The notes beneath the pieces were generated by a model. It searched no databases, was not told the DNA's origin, and was given only the letters and a program-made list of their open reading frames with translations. Shown in pieces: positions 33,438-41,318 of a DNA stretch of 43,593 nucleotides. How positions within the stretch are numbered: the first letter of the stretch is position 1; every line of letters starts with the position of its first letter. The stretch comes from DATCKG01 sp036562385 (lineage in GTDB: Bacteria; Bacillota; Sulfobacillia; Symbiobacteriales; Symbiobacteriaceae), in NCBI GenBank assembly GCA_036562385.1, contig DATCKG010000009.1, positions 1 to 43,593 of the forward strand, in the 5' to 3' direction. The position numbers and the translations under genes are program-made.

Positions 33438-34241
33438 GTGAGCCATTTTCATTTAACCAAGTGGTACCTGGATTGTGTTTCGGATGACGGCACCGCACTG
33501 GTCGGATACTGGGCGCGCCTGGGTTGGGGAAGCCTGGCCCTGGAATACGCCGCCGTCTTGTTCGCACCGGCCGGCGGCAAACCCACGCAGCGCCATGCCC
33601 TGCGGTCCCTGACGGCTCCCGCCGTGGCCGGGGCCGAGTGCCGCTGGCACTGCACCCCACTGCATCTGGAGGGCCGGTGGGAGGCTCAGGACCCCCCGGT
33701 GGCCAGGGACCTGCTCAGGACCCCCGCGGGAGGGATCCGGTGGACCCTTCACCAGCCGCGGGCCGCGGCCCGGATTTGGCTGGACACCGGTTCCGGGGGG
33801 CGGGAGATTCGGGGCCTGGGCTACGTGGAGGAACTCACCCTTACGATTCCGCCCTGGCATCTGCCCTTCGATGTACTGCTGTGGGGCCGGTTCCTGAGCG
33901 CGGAGCACGCGCTGGTCTGGATCCAGTGGGAGCGGAGAGACGCACCGGATGAGAGCCGGCAGCGCCTGGTGCTGCTGGACGGCGGTGAGGTGGAAGGGGC
34001 GGTCATTACCGCGGAGGGCATGCACCTGCCCGGGGGCGGGCTGCGGTTCACTCAGTCCCGGGCACTGCGGGAAGGGCCCCTGGTCCGGACGGTGCTGGGC
34101 GCCGTCCCCGGGCTGACCGGACTGCTGCCGGCCCGGTTCCGGGGCATCCACGAGTCGAAGCGGGTCAGTCGCGGTGAGCTTTGGCATCCAGGCGGCCGCT
34201 GCTCCTCCGGTTGGTCCATCCATGAGGTGGTCACGTGGTGA
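33438..34241 (+). CDS. Beta-rich protein, possibly AttH/CrtC-like lipocalin fold
   Basis: A 267-residue protein without signal peptide. It opens SHFHLTKWYLDCVSDDGTALVGYWARLGWGSL and contains many alternating strands with Trp, for example GIRWTLHQPRAAARIWLD, RGLGYVEELTLTIPPWHLPFDVLLWGRFLS and LVWIQWERRD. This composition and the GYVEE...W...GRF order resemble the AttH/hydroxyneurosporene-synthase group of paired beta-barrel proteins. That is a weak match by eye. The GTG at 33438 follows AAAGGAGACGG. Its end overlaps the start of the Lgt-like fusion gene, so the two are coupled and probably act together. Confidence 0.6.
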   Translation: MSHFHLTKWYLDCVSDDGTALVGYWARLGWGSLALEYAAVLFAPAGGKPTQRHALRSLTAPAVAGAECRWHCTPLHLEGRWEAQDPPVARDLLRTPAGGIRWTLHQPRAAARIWLDTGSGGREIRGLGYVEELTLTIPPWHLPFDVLLWGRFLSAEHALVWIQWERRDAPDESRQRLVLLDGGEVEGAVITAEGMHLPGGGLRFTQSRALREGPLVRTVLGAVPGLTGLLPARFRGIHESKRVSRGELWHPGGRCSSGWSIHEVVTW

Positions 34242-36052
34242 GCCGGCGAACATCGGCGCTCGGCCCGATTCTGTACGGGTTTGCGTGGACTGTCGTGGCG
34301 CCGGCCATCCTCCTCTGGTGGGCCATCGCCACCGCCGAGGTGATCACCCTTCCGGTCCTCCACGCTCCCCTGCTGGGCGGCCTCCTGGCGGCTGCCGGCG
34401 TCGCCCTGATGGCAGCGGGCATGCTGGCCCTGGCGGTCTACGGCCGCGGGCTGCCCATGAATGCGTACCCGCCTCCCCATTACGTCTTTCAGGGCATCTA
34501 CGGCTGGATTTCCCATCCCATCTACGTGGGGTTCGTCCTGGTTGCCTTCGGGTTCTCCATCGCATGTGGATCGGCCAGCGGCTTCTGGCTGGTGAGCCCC
34601 GCCGCGGCCCTCGCCCTGACCGCACTGGTGATGGGCTATGAAGCCCACGACCTCCGGCGCCGCTTCGGCGACGCGCTGCGGTCGCCCCGCCTGGCGCTAC
34701 CGGGCGCCGGCGAGGGGGCGCCGGGGGTATGGGAGCGCATCGCGGTCTACCTCTTCGTCCTGCTGCCCTGGGCGCTGTTTCAGCAGGCGCTGCCGGCGGT
34801 GGGGGTGCCTGCGGACACGGCCGCATATGCCCCCTACACCCTTGAAGTGACCGCCGCACTGGCCTGCGCCACGCCCCTTCTGGTCAGGCACCGCCCGCTC
34901 CTCCGGCGCTTTGCCGTCACAGGGCTGGCCGCGCTGGGCGCCTCGGCCCTGGTTTGCTTGGCGGTGCCGGATACGCCACCGGCCCTGCCGGTGCTGTGGG
35001 CGCTGCTCGTGGCGGATGCCTGGCGCCGCATCGCCCTCCCCTGGGGCGCCGTCGCCGCGGCATGGGTGGTGCTGCTGGGGGGAGGCGCCCTGCTGGGCGG
35101 CGGCGCCGCTCCCGGCGGCGTGCTTCTGGCGGCCGGCCTCTTCCTCGCCGTCCGGCGCTATGACGCGCTGTGGCAGGCGCTCCGGCGATGGGCAGAGCGG
35201 CTGGCCAACTCCTGGCGGGAATGGCGGGTGGGCCCCTTGCGCATCATCAACCACGGGCTCTACGCGGGCCTGGCCGGTGCGGCGGGATTCTGGATCGCCG
35301 GACGGCTGGCAGGGCCGGAGTACGTGCTGCCCTTGATCGGCGTGGGAGTGGCCGCCCTGCTGGGAGCGATGCTGTGGGGCCAGTATGTGGAAGGATCGCC
35401 GGTGCTTCTCCGGCCCCTGGGCTGGTACGGCGGCCTCCTGGGCAGCCTGGCGGCCATCGGCGCGCTTCGTCTGCTGGGCATGGAGGTTCTGCGCCTGCTG
35501 GGGGCGCTGGCGGTGGCTGCACCGTGGATTCAGGCCCTGGGCCGTCTCCGCTGTCTGGTGCAGGGCTGCTGCCACGGCGCCTGTGCGCCGCCGGAGGCGG
35601 GCATTCGCTACCATCACCGGCGTTCCCGGGTGACCCGAATGGCGGGCTGGGAAGGGGTCCCGCTGTACCCGACCCCGCTGTACTGCATCCTCGCCAACGG
35701 GGTTGTGGGGCTGCTGCTGTACCGCCTCTGGGCCTCCGGTGCGCCGGTGGGCCTGGTGATGGGGCTGTACCTCATCCTCAGCGGCGCTGCCCGGTTTGTG
35801 GAGGAGTCGTACCGGGGCGAGCCCCAGACGCCCATGGCGGCCGGTCTGCGGCTCTATCAGTGGTTGGCCGCGCTGTCCTTTGCCGTGGGGGTTCCGCTTA
35901 CGACCGTCAACGTACCGCCACCTGACCCGGCTCCCGCCAGTTCCGGGCTGTTGGCCGGCGCCTTCGTGATCGGACTGATCGCATGGTTCGTCACCGGCAT
36001 CGACTTCCCCGAATCCAACCGGCGGTTTTCACGCCTGGCACCTGCGGACTGA
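34235..36052 (+). CDS. Membrane fusion: ICMT-like methyltransferase plus Lgt-like domain
   Basis: A 605-residue polytopic protein. The first about 150 residues contain MNAYPPPHYVFQGIYGWISHPIYVGFVLVAFGF, which resembles the isoprenylcysteine carboxymethyltransferase/PEMT group. About 150 residues of plain membrane helices follow. The C-terminal about 250 residues look like prolipoprotein diacylglyceryl transferase: INHGLYAGLAGAAGFW, GRLRCLVQGCCHGACAPPEAG, YPTPLY and RFVEESYRGEP. In true Lgt the GRxxNxxN segment has two Asn; here they are Cys and Gln, with a Cys-Cys pair next to them. It may be a diverged lipid-transfer enzyme. Starts at GTG 34235 or 34238, both after GAGGTGG. Confidence 0.75.
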   Translation: MVSRRTSALGPILYGFAWTVVAPAILLWWAIATAEVITLPVLHAPLLGGLLAAAGVALMAAGMLALAVYGRGLPMNAYPPPHYVFQGIYGWISHPIYVGFVLVAFGFSIACGSASGFWLVSPAAALALTALVMGYEAHDLRRRFGDALRSPRLALPGAGEGAPGVWERIAVYLFVLLPWALFQQALPAVGVPADTAAYAPYTLEVTAALACATPLLVRHRPLLRRFAVTGLAALGASALVCLAVPDTPPALPVLWALLVADAWRRIALPWGAVAAAWVVLLGGGALLGGGAAPGGVLLAAGLFLAVRRYDALWQALRRWAERLANSWREWRVGPLRIINHGLYAGLAGAAGFWIAGRLAGPEYVLPLIGVGVAALLGAMLWGQYVEGSPVLLRPLGWYGGLLGSLAAIGALRLLGMEVLRLLGALAVAAPWIQALGRLRCLVQGCCHGACAPPEAGIRYHHRRSRVTRMAGWEGVPLYPTPLYCILANGVVGLLLYRLWASGAPVGLVMGLYLILSGAARFVEESYRGEPQTPMAAGLRLYQWLAALSFAVGVPLTTVNVPPPDPAPASSGLLAGAFVIGLIAWFVTGIDFPESNRRFSRLAPAD

Positions 36053-36257
36053 AAAAGGGGCTATCCGACGAACCGCCGGCTGTGGGGCAGCCCCTGGTCG
36101 TTTCTGCCATCCAAAGGGGCTGCGAGCAGGAAAGGAATGGGAAAGGATTCCTGGATACCATGTTGAACACAGATGCAGGCATCCGGCGCCGCCGGGCTCT
36201 TGCGCAGTGACACCCTTTGAAGAGACCGGAAATCAGGCAGGAAAAGAGTTGAGGCAG

Positions 36258-38048
36258 ATGCGCACACCGTTGCAGCAGACCTGGGATCTGGACACCTTCT
36301 TTCCCGGAGGCAGTGCCTCGCCGGCCTTTGCCTCCTTCCTGAATCAGTTGGAGGCGGATCTGTCGGCCTTTCGCTCCGATCTGGCCGCGGCCCAGCCGCC
36401 CCAGGACAAGGGGCAGTTGGAGCCACTGGCCGGTTTGCTGGAGCGGATGCAGGACCTCAGCCAGCGGCTCAGGCATGCGGAATCCTTCGTCGGCTGTCTG
36501 ACCGCGCAGAACGTGAAAGACGAAGGCGCCCGGCTGTTGACGGTAAGGGTCAAACAGCTTCAGGCTGCCTTTGAGTCGGCCCTGACGACCCTGGACACGC
36601 TTCTGGTGGCGGTGCCCTCGGAACCCTGGCAGGCGCTTGTGGCCGATCCCCGTTTCGCCCTGGCAGCCTATCCGCTGGAGGAGCGGCGCCGGCGGGCCCG
36701 GGAGCGGATGGAACCGCTGCGGGAGCAGCTGGCCAGCGACCTGGCGGTGGACGGCTACCATGCGTGGAGCGAGCTTTACGACACGCTGGTGGGGCGGGTG
36801 ACGATTCCCTTCCGGGAAGGGGAGCGGGAGGTGCTCCTCTCTGCCGGGCAGGCCCACAACAGGCTGCGGAGCAGCGACCGGAAGGTGCGGAGCGAGCTCT
36901 TCGCCGCCTGGGAGGAGGCCTGGGCCAAGGATGCGGAGCTGTTTGCCACGGCCCTGAACCATCTCGCGGGCTTCCGGCTGAATCTGTACCGGCACCGGGG
37001 TTGGGATTCGGTGTTGAAGGAGCCCCTGGAGGTCAACCGGATGAAGCCGGAGACCCTGCAGGTGATGTGGGACGTGGTGGAGCGGAACAAGGCGCCGCTG
37101 GTGGCGTACTTGAACCGAAAGGCGAAGCTGATGGGCCTGGACCGGCTGGCCTGGTACGATGTGGAGGCGCCTCTGGGCGGCAGTGAGCGAACCTTCACCT
37201 ACGAGGAAGCGGCGGAGTTTGTGGTGGAGCACTTCCGCCGGTTCAGCCCCGCGATGGGGGACTTTGCCGCCCATGCCTTCACCCATCGCTGGATCGAGGC
37301 GGAGGATCGCCCCGGGAAGCAGGCCGGCGGCTTTTGCACCAGCTTCCCCCTGAAGCGGCAGTCCCGGATCTTCATGACCTTCAGCGGCACGGCGAATAAC
37401 GTCTCTACCCTGGCCCATGAGCTGGGCCACGCCTATCACCAGAGCCTGATGGAGGACCTGCCGGAACTGGCCCAGGATTACGCCATGAACGTGGCAGAGA
37501 CGGCCTCCACCTTTGCCGAGACGCTGGTTTCCGATGCCGCGCTGCAGGAAGCCCGGACCCAGTCCGAGCGGGTCGCGCTGCTGGCGGAGAAGATCGAACG
37601 AGGCATCGCCTTCTTCATGAACATCCACAGCCGGTTCCTGTTTGAGACCGCGTTCTACGCCGAACGGGCCAAAGGCGCGGTGAGTGTGCAGCGGCTCAAC
37701 CAGCTCATGGAGGAAGCCCAGCGGCGGGCCTTCTGCGATGCCCTCAGCCAGTATCACCCCTACTTCTGGGCTTCGAAGCTTCACTTCTATATCACCGAGC
37801 AGCCCTTCTACAACTTCCCCTACACCTTCGGCTACCTGTTCAGCCTCGGCATCTACGCCCGGGCCAAAGCCGAAGGGCCGGCCTTTGCAGACCGGTATGC
37901 CGCCCTGCTCCGGGATACGGGCCGGATGCCGGTGGAGGAACTGGCAGCCCGCCACCTGGGGGTCGACCTGACCCGGCCGGATTTCTGGCAGAGCGCGGCC
38001 GACGTGCTGATCGCCGACGTGCAGGAATTCCTACGGCTTACCGAGTGA
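36258..38048 (+). CDS. M3-family oligoendopeptidase (PepF-like)
   Basis: A 596-residue zinc metallopeptidase of the PepF clade, which cuts short peptides in the cytosol. It starts RTPLQQTWDLDTFFPGGS, the usual entry of this family. The zinc site is TLAHELGHAYHQ with a downstream Glu in AETASTFAETLV. C-terminal blocks HFYITEQPFYNFPYTFGYLFSLGIYA are also typical. The ATG at 36258 gives normal length; an upstream in-frame ATG at 36207 and a TTG at 36249 are less likely. It is a distant paralog of the second M3 peptidase 3 kb downstream. Confidence 0.93.
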   Translation: MRTPLQQTWDLDTFFPGGSASPAFASFLNQLEADLSAFRSDLAAAQPPQDKGQLEPLAGLLERMQDLSQRLRHAESFVGCLTAQNVKDEGARLLTVRVKQLQAAFESALTTLDTLLVAVPSEPWQALVADPRFALAAYPLEERRRRARERMEPLREQLASDLAVDGYHAWSELYDTLVGRVTIPFREGEREVLLSAGQAHNRLRSSDRKVRSELFAAWEEAWAKDAELFATALNHLAGFRLNLYRHRGWDSVLKEPLEVNRMKPETLQVMWDVVERNKAPLVAYLNRKAKLMGLDRLAWYDVEAPLGGSERTFTYEEAAEFVVEHFRRFSPAMGDFAAHAFTHRWIEAEDRPGKQAGGFCTSFPLKRQSRIFMTFSGTANNVSTLAHELGHAYHQSLMEDLPELAQDYAMNVAETASTFAETLVSDAALQEARTQSERVALLAEKIERGIAFFMNIHSRFLFETAFYAERAKGAVSVQRLNQLMEEAQRRAFCDALSQYHPYFWASKLHFYITEQPFYNFPYTFGYLFSLGIYARAKAEGPAFADRYAALLRDTGRMPVEELAARHLGVDLTRPDFWQSAADVLIADVQEFLRLTE

Positions 38049-38069
38049 ACGCAGGCGGTAACACAGGTG

Positions 38070-38111
38070 AGCCCCGGGACTCCGTCCTGTCACAGACCGG
38101 AGCCCGGGGCT
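38070..38111 (+). terminator. Terminator of the first M3 peptidase gene
   Basis: AGCCCCGGG-ACTCCG / CGGAG-CCCGGGGCT hairpin followed by TTG; strong stem, weak T-tract. Confidence 0.65.
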
Positions 38112-38148
38112 TGCACGTCCGAGGGCCTTCTTAGGGGCGCGGGGCTGC

Positions 38149-38175
38149 ACAGTTGGCAGCCCCGGGGCATACGCT
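38149..38175 (+). promoter_or_regulatory. Possible sigma-E-like promoter of sigK
   Basis: CATACGCT at 38168-38175 differs by one base from the sigma-E -10 consensus CATACAnT. ACA lies 16 bases upstream as a weak -35. The position, 32 bases before the ATG, fits mother-cell expression of sigK. Confidence 0.4.
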
Positions 38176-38206
38176 GTTCCTTACCAGAAGGAGGGGAGGA
38201 GTGGGC

Positions 38207-38641
38207 ATGGTGCTCTCCGTCTTGGGCATGCTGGCGGAATGGATCATCCGGTGCATGAGTTTGCTGGCGGGCTATGTGAACAACTCCAGTACCTTCCCGC
38301 AGCCTCTGAGCGAGGAGGAGGAGGCCGAGTACTTAAGGCGCCTGCAGCAGGGAGACGAGGAGGCCCGGGCCATTCTGATTGAGCGAAACCTGCGGCTGGT
38401 GGCCCATATTGTTAAGAAGTTTGACAATACCGGCGAGGAGACCGATGACCTGATCTCCGTCGGCACCGTCGGCCTGATCAAAGCCATCGGCACCTTCAAG
38501 CCGGACAAGGGAACCCGTCTGGCTACGTATGCCGCCCGGTGTATCGAGAACGAGATTTCGATGACAGGACGGGAGCGGGAAAGGCTGCCAGCACAGCATC
38601 GGGGCCAGTACCCGCCGGTACTGGCCCCTTTCTACTGCTGA
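38207..38641 (+). pseudogene. sigK: N-terminal half of sporulation sigma factor K, truncated at the skin-type site
   Basis: Residues 1-117 are those of pro-sigma-K. A hydrophobic pro-sequence (MVLSVLGMLAEWIIRCMSLLAGYV) precedes FPQPLSEEEEAEYLRRLQQGDEEAR, NLRLVAHIVKKFDNTGEETDDLISVGTVGLIKAIGTF and TRLATYAARCIENEI. At base 38557 homology stops at once. Twenty-seven unrelated residues run to a TGA at 38641, beyond a terminator hairpin. Region 3 and the DNA-binding region 4 are missing, so this product cannot act alone. The break is within ENE-I, the place where skin DNA divides sigK in B. subtilis. Either it is rejoined by excision in the mother cell or it is broken. The ATG at 38207 follows GGAGGAG. 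Confidence 0.88.
38601..38631. terminator. Terminator hairpin inside the sequence after the sigK break
   Basis: Perfect 12-base stem GGGGCCAGTACC / GGTACTGGCCCC with a CGCC loop and TTTCT on the plus-strand side. It also lies just after the stop of the convergent serine-hydrolase gene, so it may serve both. Confidence 0.8.
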
Positions 38642-39420
38642 TCGGGTGCCGCCAGCGAATCCTCGTACCAGTAGATGGCGGCGGCAATCCGGCCGATGGC
38701 CTCCTCGGCCTGCTCTTCCGGGATTCCCCTGGTAAACACGGAGATCGCGAAGGAACGATCCGGCGCGTAGACGAGCCCGATGTCATGGACCTGGTTGGGC
38801 ACGGTGCCGATCTTGTTGGCCACCACCACCTCCGACGGCAGGAAGCGGGGAATCCGGTTTCGGTGGACCGTCTGCTCCATCCAGTGCAGAAGCCGGAGGG
38901 TACTCTCCCGGGAGAGCCCGGAGCGCCCGGAGTCCAGAGCCAGGAGCACCTGGTTCATTCCGTGGGGGGTGACGGTTCGCTCCACCGGATCGTAGGGGGG
39001 CGAGACCCCCAACGAAAGCATGTACTCCCGGATGGTTCCGCTGCCGATGAACCGCTCCAGCATGTTCCGGGCAATGTTGTCGGAGACGGTGATCATCAGG
39101 TCCAGCAGCCGCTCCACGGTGAGCTGATCCCCGGGCTTGATGGTGGCCTGCAGCGTGCCGGTGCCCCTTTCAAAGTCAGATTCCTGGTAACGGATTGGTT
39201 GCTGCAGGCTTAGCCGGCCCTGATCCACCAGCTGCAGCACCGCCATGGCGATGGGAACCTTGAGGGTGCTGGCGCCGTGGAAGGTAGCCATGGGGTTGAC
39301 GCTGGCCGTCTGTCCGGAGATCAGATCGGTCACCACGATCCCTACGGTTCCGGGCAGTCCCTTGATCTGCTGCCGGAGAATCTGCGTCGCTACCTCAGGG
39401 CGAAACGGCCGTACGCGCAC
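38632..39420 (-). CDS. Class A beta-lactamase-like serine hydrolase
   Basis: A 262-residue protein of the penicillin-recognising serine hydrolase fold. The nucleophile motif is STLK in FHGASTLKVPIAMAVLQL, the second motif is SDN in ITVSDNIARNML, and the third is KIG (ANKIGTVP) instead of KTG. The omega loop is short (LGVSPPYDPVERTVTPHGM) and has no ExxLN, so the general base Glu166 of true beta-lactamases is absent. Hydrolysis of beta-lactams is therefore doubtful. The GTG at 39420 gives MRVRPFRPEVATQIL with no signal peptide. A cytosolic location is implied unless an upstream start is used. Confidence 0.85.
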   Translation of the reverse strand: MRVRPFRPEVATQILRQQIKGLPGTVGIVVTDLISGQTASVNPMATFHGASTLKVPIAMAVLQLVDQGRLSLQQPIRYQESDFERGTGTLQATIKPGDQLTVERLLDLMITVSDNIARNMLERFIGSGTIREYMLSLGVSPPYDPVERTVTPHGMNQVLLALDSGRSGLSRESTLRLLHWMEQTVHRNRIPRFLPSEVVVANKIGTVPNQVHDIGLVYAPDRSFAISVFTRGIPEEQAEEAIGRIAAAIYWYEDSLAAPDQQ

Positions 39421-39527
39421 ACAGCATCGCCCGCCTTCCCTCGGTCGCGGCCGTATATCCGGCCGGCTGATGCAATATACGCGCCATCGGCGACAGGTGT
39501 GGCTGCTCCAGACGGCCAAAAATCGTC

Positions 39528-39556
39528 AGGGCCCGGTGCCGTGGGCACCGAGCCCT
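39528..39556 (-). terminator. Terminator of the RRM protein gene
   Basis: AGGGCCCGGTGCC / GGCACCGAGCCCT stem with a GTG loop. On the minus strand it is followed by GACGATTTTT. Confidence 0.85.
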
Positions 39557-39567
39557 TGACATCACCC

Positions 39568-39825
39568 TCAGGACCGGTTCGGACGGGGTCTGGCCTCGTT
39601 GACCTTCAGGTAGCGGCCGCCCCAGTCGGCGCCGTTGAGGGCTTCAATGACTGCCTGGGCGTTTTCCGCGGGAACCTCCACAAAGCCGAAACCACGGCTC
39701 CGGCCCGTTTCCGGATCGACGGCAATGCGGGCTGAGATCACCGGGGAATACTGGGAAACGGCATTGGTGAGGTCCTCGGCGGTGGCAGCCCACGGCAGGT
39801 TTCCAAAATAGAGGGTCTTGTTCAT
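39568..39825 (-). CDS. Single RRM-domain RNA-binding protein
   Basis: An 85-residue protein that is almost entirely one RRM fold. RNP2 is LYFGNLP, RNP1 is RGFGFVEV, and the helix ENAQAVIEALNGADWGGRYLKV closes the domain. A short Arg/Pro tail follows (NEARPRPNRS). Such small proteins occur in cyanobacteria and some other bacteria and bind single-stranded RNA, in some cases in response to cold; the targets here are unknown. The ATG at 39825 follows AAAGGAG; a longer frame upstream lacks RRM similarity. Confidence 0.92.
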   Translation of the reverse strand: MNKTLYFGNLPWAATAEDLTNAVSQYSPVISARIAVDPETGRSRGFGFVEVPAENAQAVIEALNGADWGGRYLKVNEARPRPNRS

Positions 39826-39912
39826 GTGCTTCTTGCTCCTTTTACGGATGTGCGAACGCAGCCCGCGTTCGGATAAGAGGGACACGTTCAGGGTTCCCCT
39901 GTTCTGCTGCGG

Positions 39913-41100
39913 CTATTCCCGCTCTTCGCCCTTGAGCCACCGCTCGAGGTCTTCCAGCGCCACCGGCTTGATGCGCAGATCCAGGTCCTTGCCCACAGTT
40001 ACCCGGGCCATCTCCGGGACCTCAAACAGGATAAAGGTGCGCTTTCCCACGTTGACCTGCCGGAAATGCTCGAGATCAGCCGGGGTGAGGGTGATCTGAA
40101 TCCCGCCGGCCCGCATCTTCAGGCGGGTGGGTTTTTGCGTTCCGCTGCCGCCGAAGAGGGAATCATACGAGGCGCGGTAGGCCAGATCCCCAAATGCCGC
40201 TTCCCACCGGGCTTTAAAGCCGAGCCGGTCCACTCCGTGCCCCACGGCCCGCTCCAGGCTGTCCAGCACCTGCTCCGCGCCCAGCCCCTCCGCGGCCTGA
40301 TCCAGCAGGTCGTTGCCCATGCGCCGGAAGAGGTCATGGGGCACCTCTTCCGTGCTGCTTTGCTCGGTGATCATCCGCACCAGCGCCTGACCCTCCCGGC
40401 TCGGACTCAGCCGGCGGGTCACCTCCAGCGCCTTGAACCAGGAGCCTGCGCCGCTGCCCGCGTACACCAGGAGGTCGGCCATCTCCCGGCCCTCTTCATC
40501 CAGGCAGGGGAAGAAGACTGCCCGGGAGACGCCCGACCGCTTCACCACGTTGTTCAGCATCTGGGTAACGAACCGGCCTCGGGCTTCGTCGAATAAAGAC
40601 TCCTCCCGGTCATCCAGATCCAGGAGGGTGGCGAAGACGAAGTTTACCGGCGCAGCACCTAGCTCCGGAATGATGAAGAACTTCAGGATGCAGACCAGAT
40701 GATTTCGGATGGCGCCGGCCGCCATCACCTTGTAGGCCAGCCCGTTCCCTAGCTCGACCAGGACCCGCCGATCCACCTCCCGCAAGTCCCGGATCGCCTC
40801 CAGGATCTCCACGGCGGGCCGGTTGGCCGTGCGGTCATACTCCGGGGAAGCCACCTTGGCGACGGAGAGCACTTCGCCGGTGTAGTAGCAGGGGAAGTTC
40901 ACCTCCCCCAGCGCTCCCTCCACCGCCTGAAGGAGGTGCTGCTCCAGGAGCGACCGGATGCTGGGCTCCACTTCCTCCCAGGCCAGGGCCTCCGCGTGAT
41001 CCAGCACTTTCCGGTCTTCTTCTTTCTTAATGTGACCGAGGTAGGCGTGGGTGATCCGGAGCGCCCCCTCCTGGGCCACCTGCTGCAGTTTCTGGAGCAT
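39913..41100 (-). CDS. Conserved-looking soluble protein of unknown function
   Basis: A 395-residue protein. It begins MLQKLQQVAQEGALRITHAYLGHIKKEEDRKVLDHAEALAWEEVEPSIRSLLEQHLLQA and contains several mixed alpha/beta blocks (VNFVFATLLDLDDREESLFDEAR, GITLT-like IQITLTPADLEHFRQVNVGKRTFILFEVPE). There are no membrane segments or signal peptide. The tandem phrases FATLLDLDD and QITLTPADLEHF suggest two domains. The ATG at 41100 follows AGGAGGCGG. I considered a nucleoid-associated (NdpA-like) or DUF4317 protein, but the N-terminus fits neither well. Function not assigned. Confidence 0.75.
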   Translation of the reverse strand: MLQKLQQVAQEGALRITHAYLGHIKKEEDRKVLDHAEALAWEEVEPSIRSLLEQHLLQAVEGALGEVNFPCYYTGEVLSVAKVASPEYDRTANRPAVEILEAIRDLREVDRRVLVELGNGLAYKVMAAGAIRNHLVCILKFFIIPELGAAPVNFVFATLLDLDDREESLFDEARGRFVTQMLNNVVKRSGVSRAVFFPCLDEEGREMADLLVYAGSGAGSWFKALEVTRRLSPSREGQALVRMITEQSSTEEVPHDLFRRMGNDLLDQAAEGLGAEQVLDSLERAVGHGVDRLGFKARWEAAFGDLAYRASYDSLFGGSGTQKPTRLKMRAGGIQITLTPADLEHFRQVNVGKRTFILFEVPEMARVTVGKDLDLRIKPVALEDLERWLKGEERE

Positions 41101-41318
41101 GATGGGATACCGCCTCCTGTGCTGACTGACTCGCCGGCGCCGGTGCGCCGCGCACACAGGGGTTATGGTACCATGAACTGCCATGGGCCGGAACCCACGG
41201 GGGCCGTGGGAGGGCACTTTTTCGCTGGAATGGCTGGAAAAGGAAATCCTGGTGCAGAAAGAGAAATCTTTACGCGTATGCTCTGTACCGCGGACGCATC
41301 ACAGAAAGGAGATCGCCC

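Noticed and set aside
36056..36092. Terminator after the Lgt-like fusion gene
   Set aside because: AGGGGCT and AGCCCCT can pair, but the 23-base loop and missing T-tract make it too weak to list.
35991..37955. 654-residue minus-strand frame over the first M3 peptidase
   Set aside because: Shadow of a well-supported gene, and it starts and ends within unrelated features.
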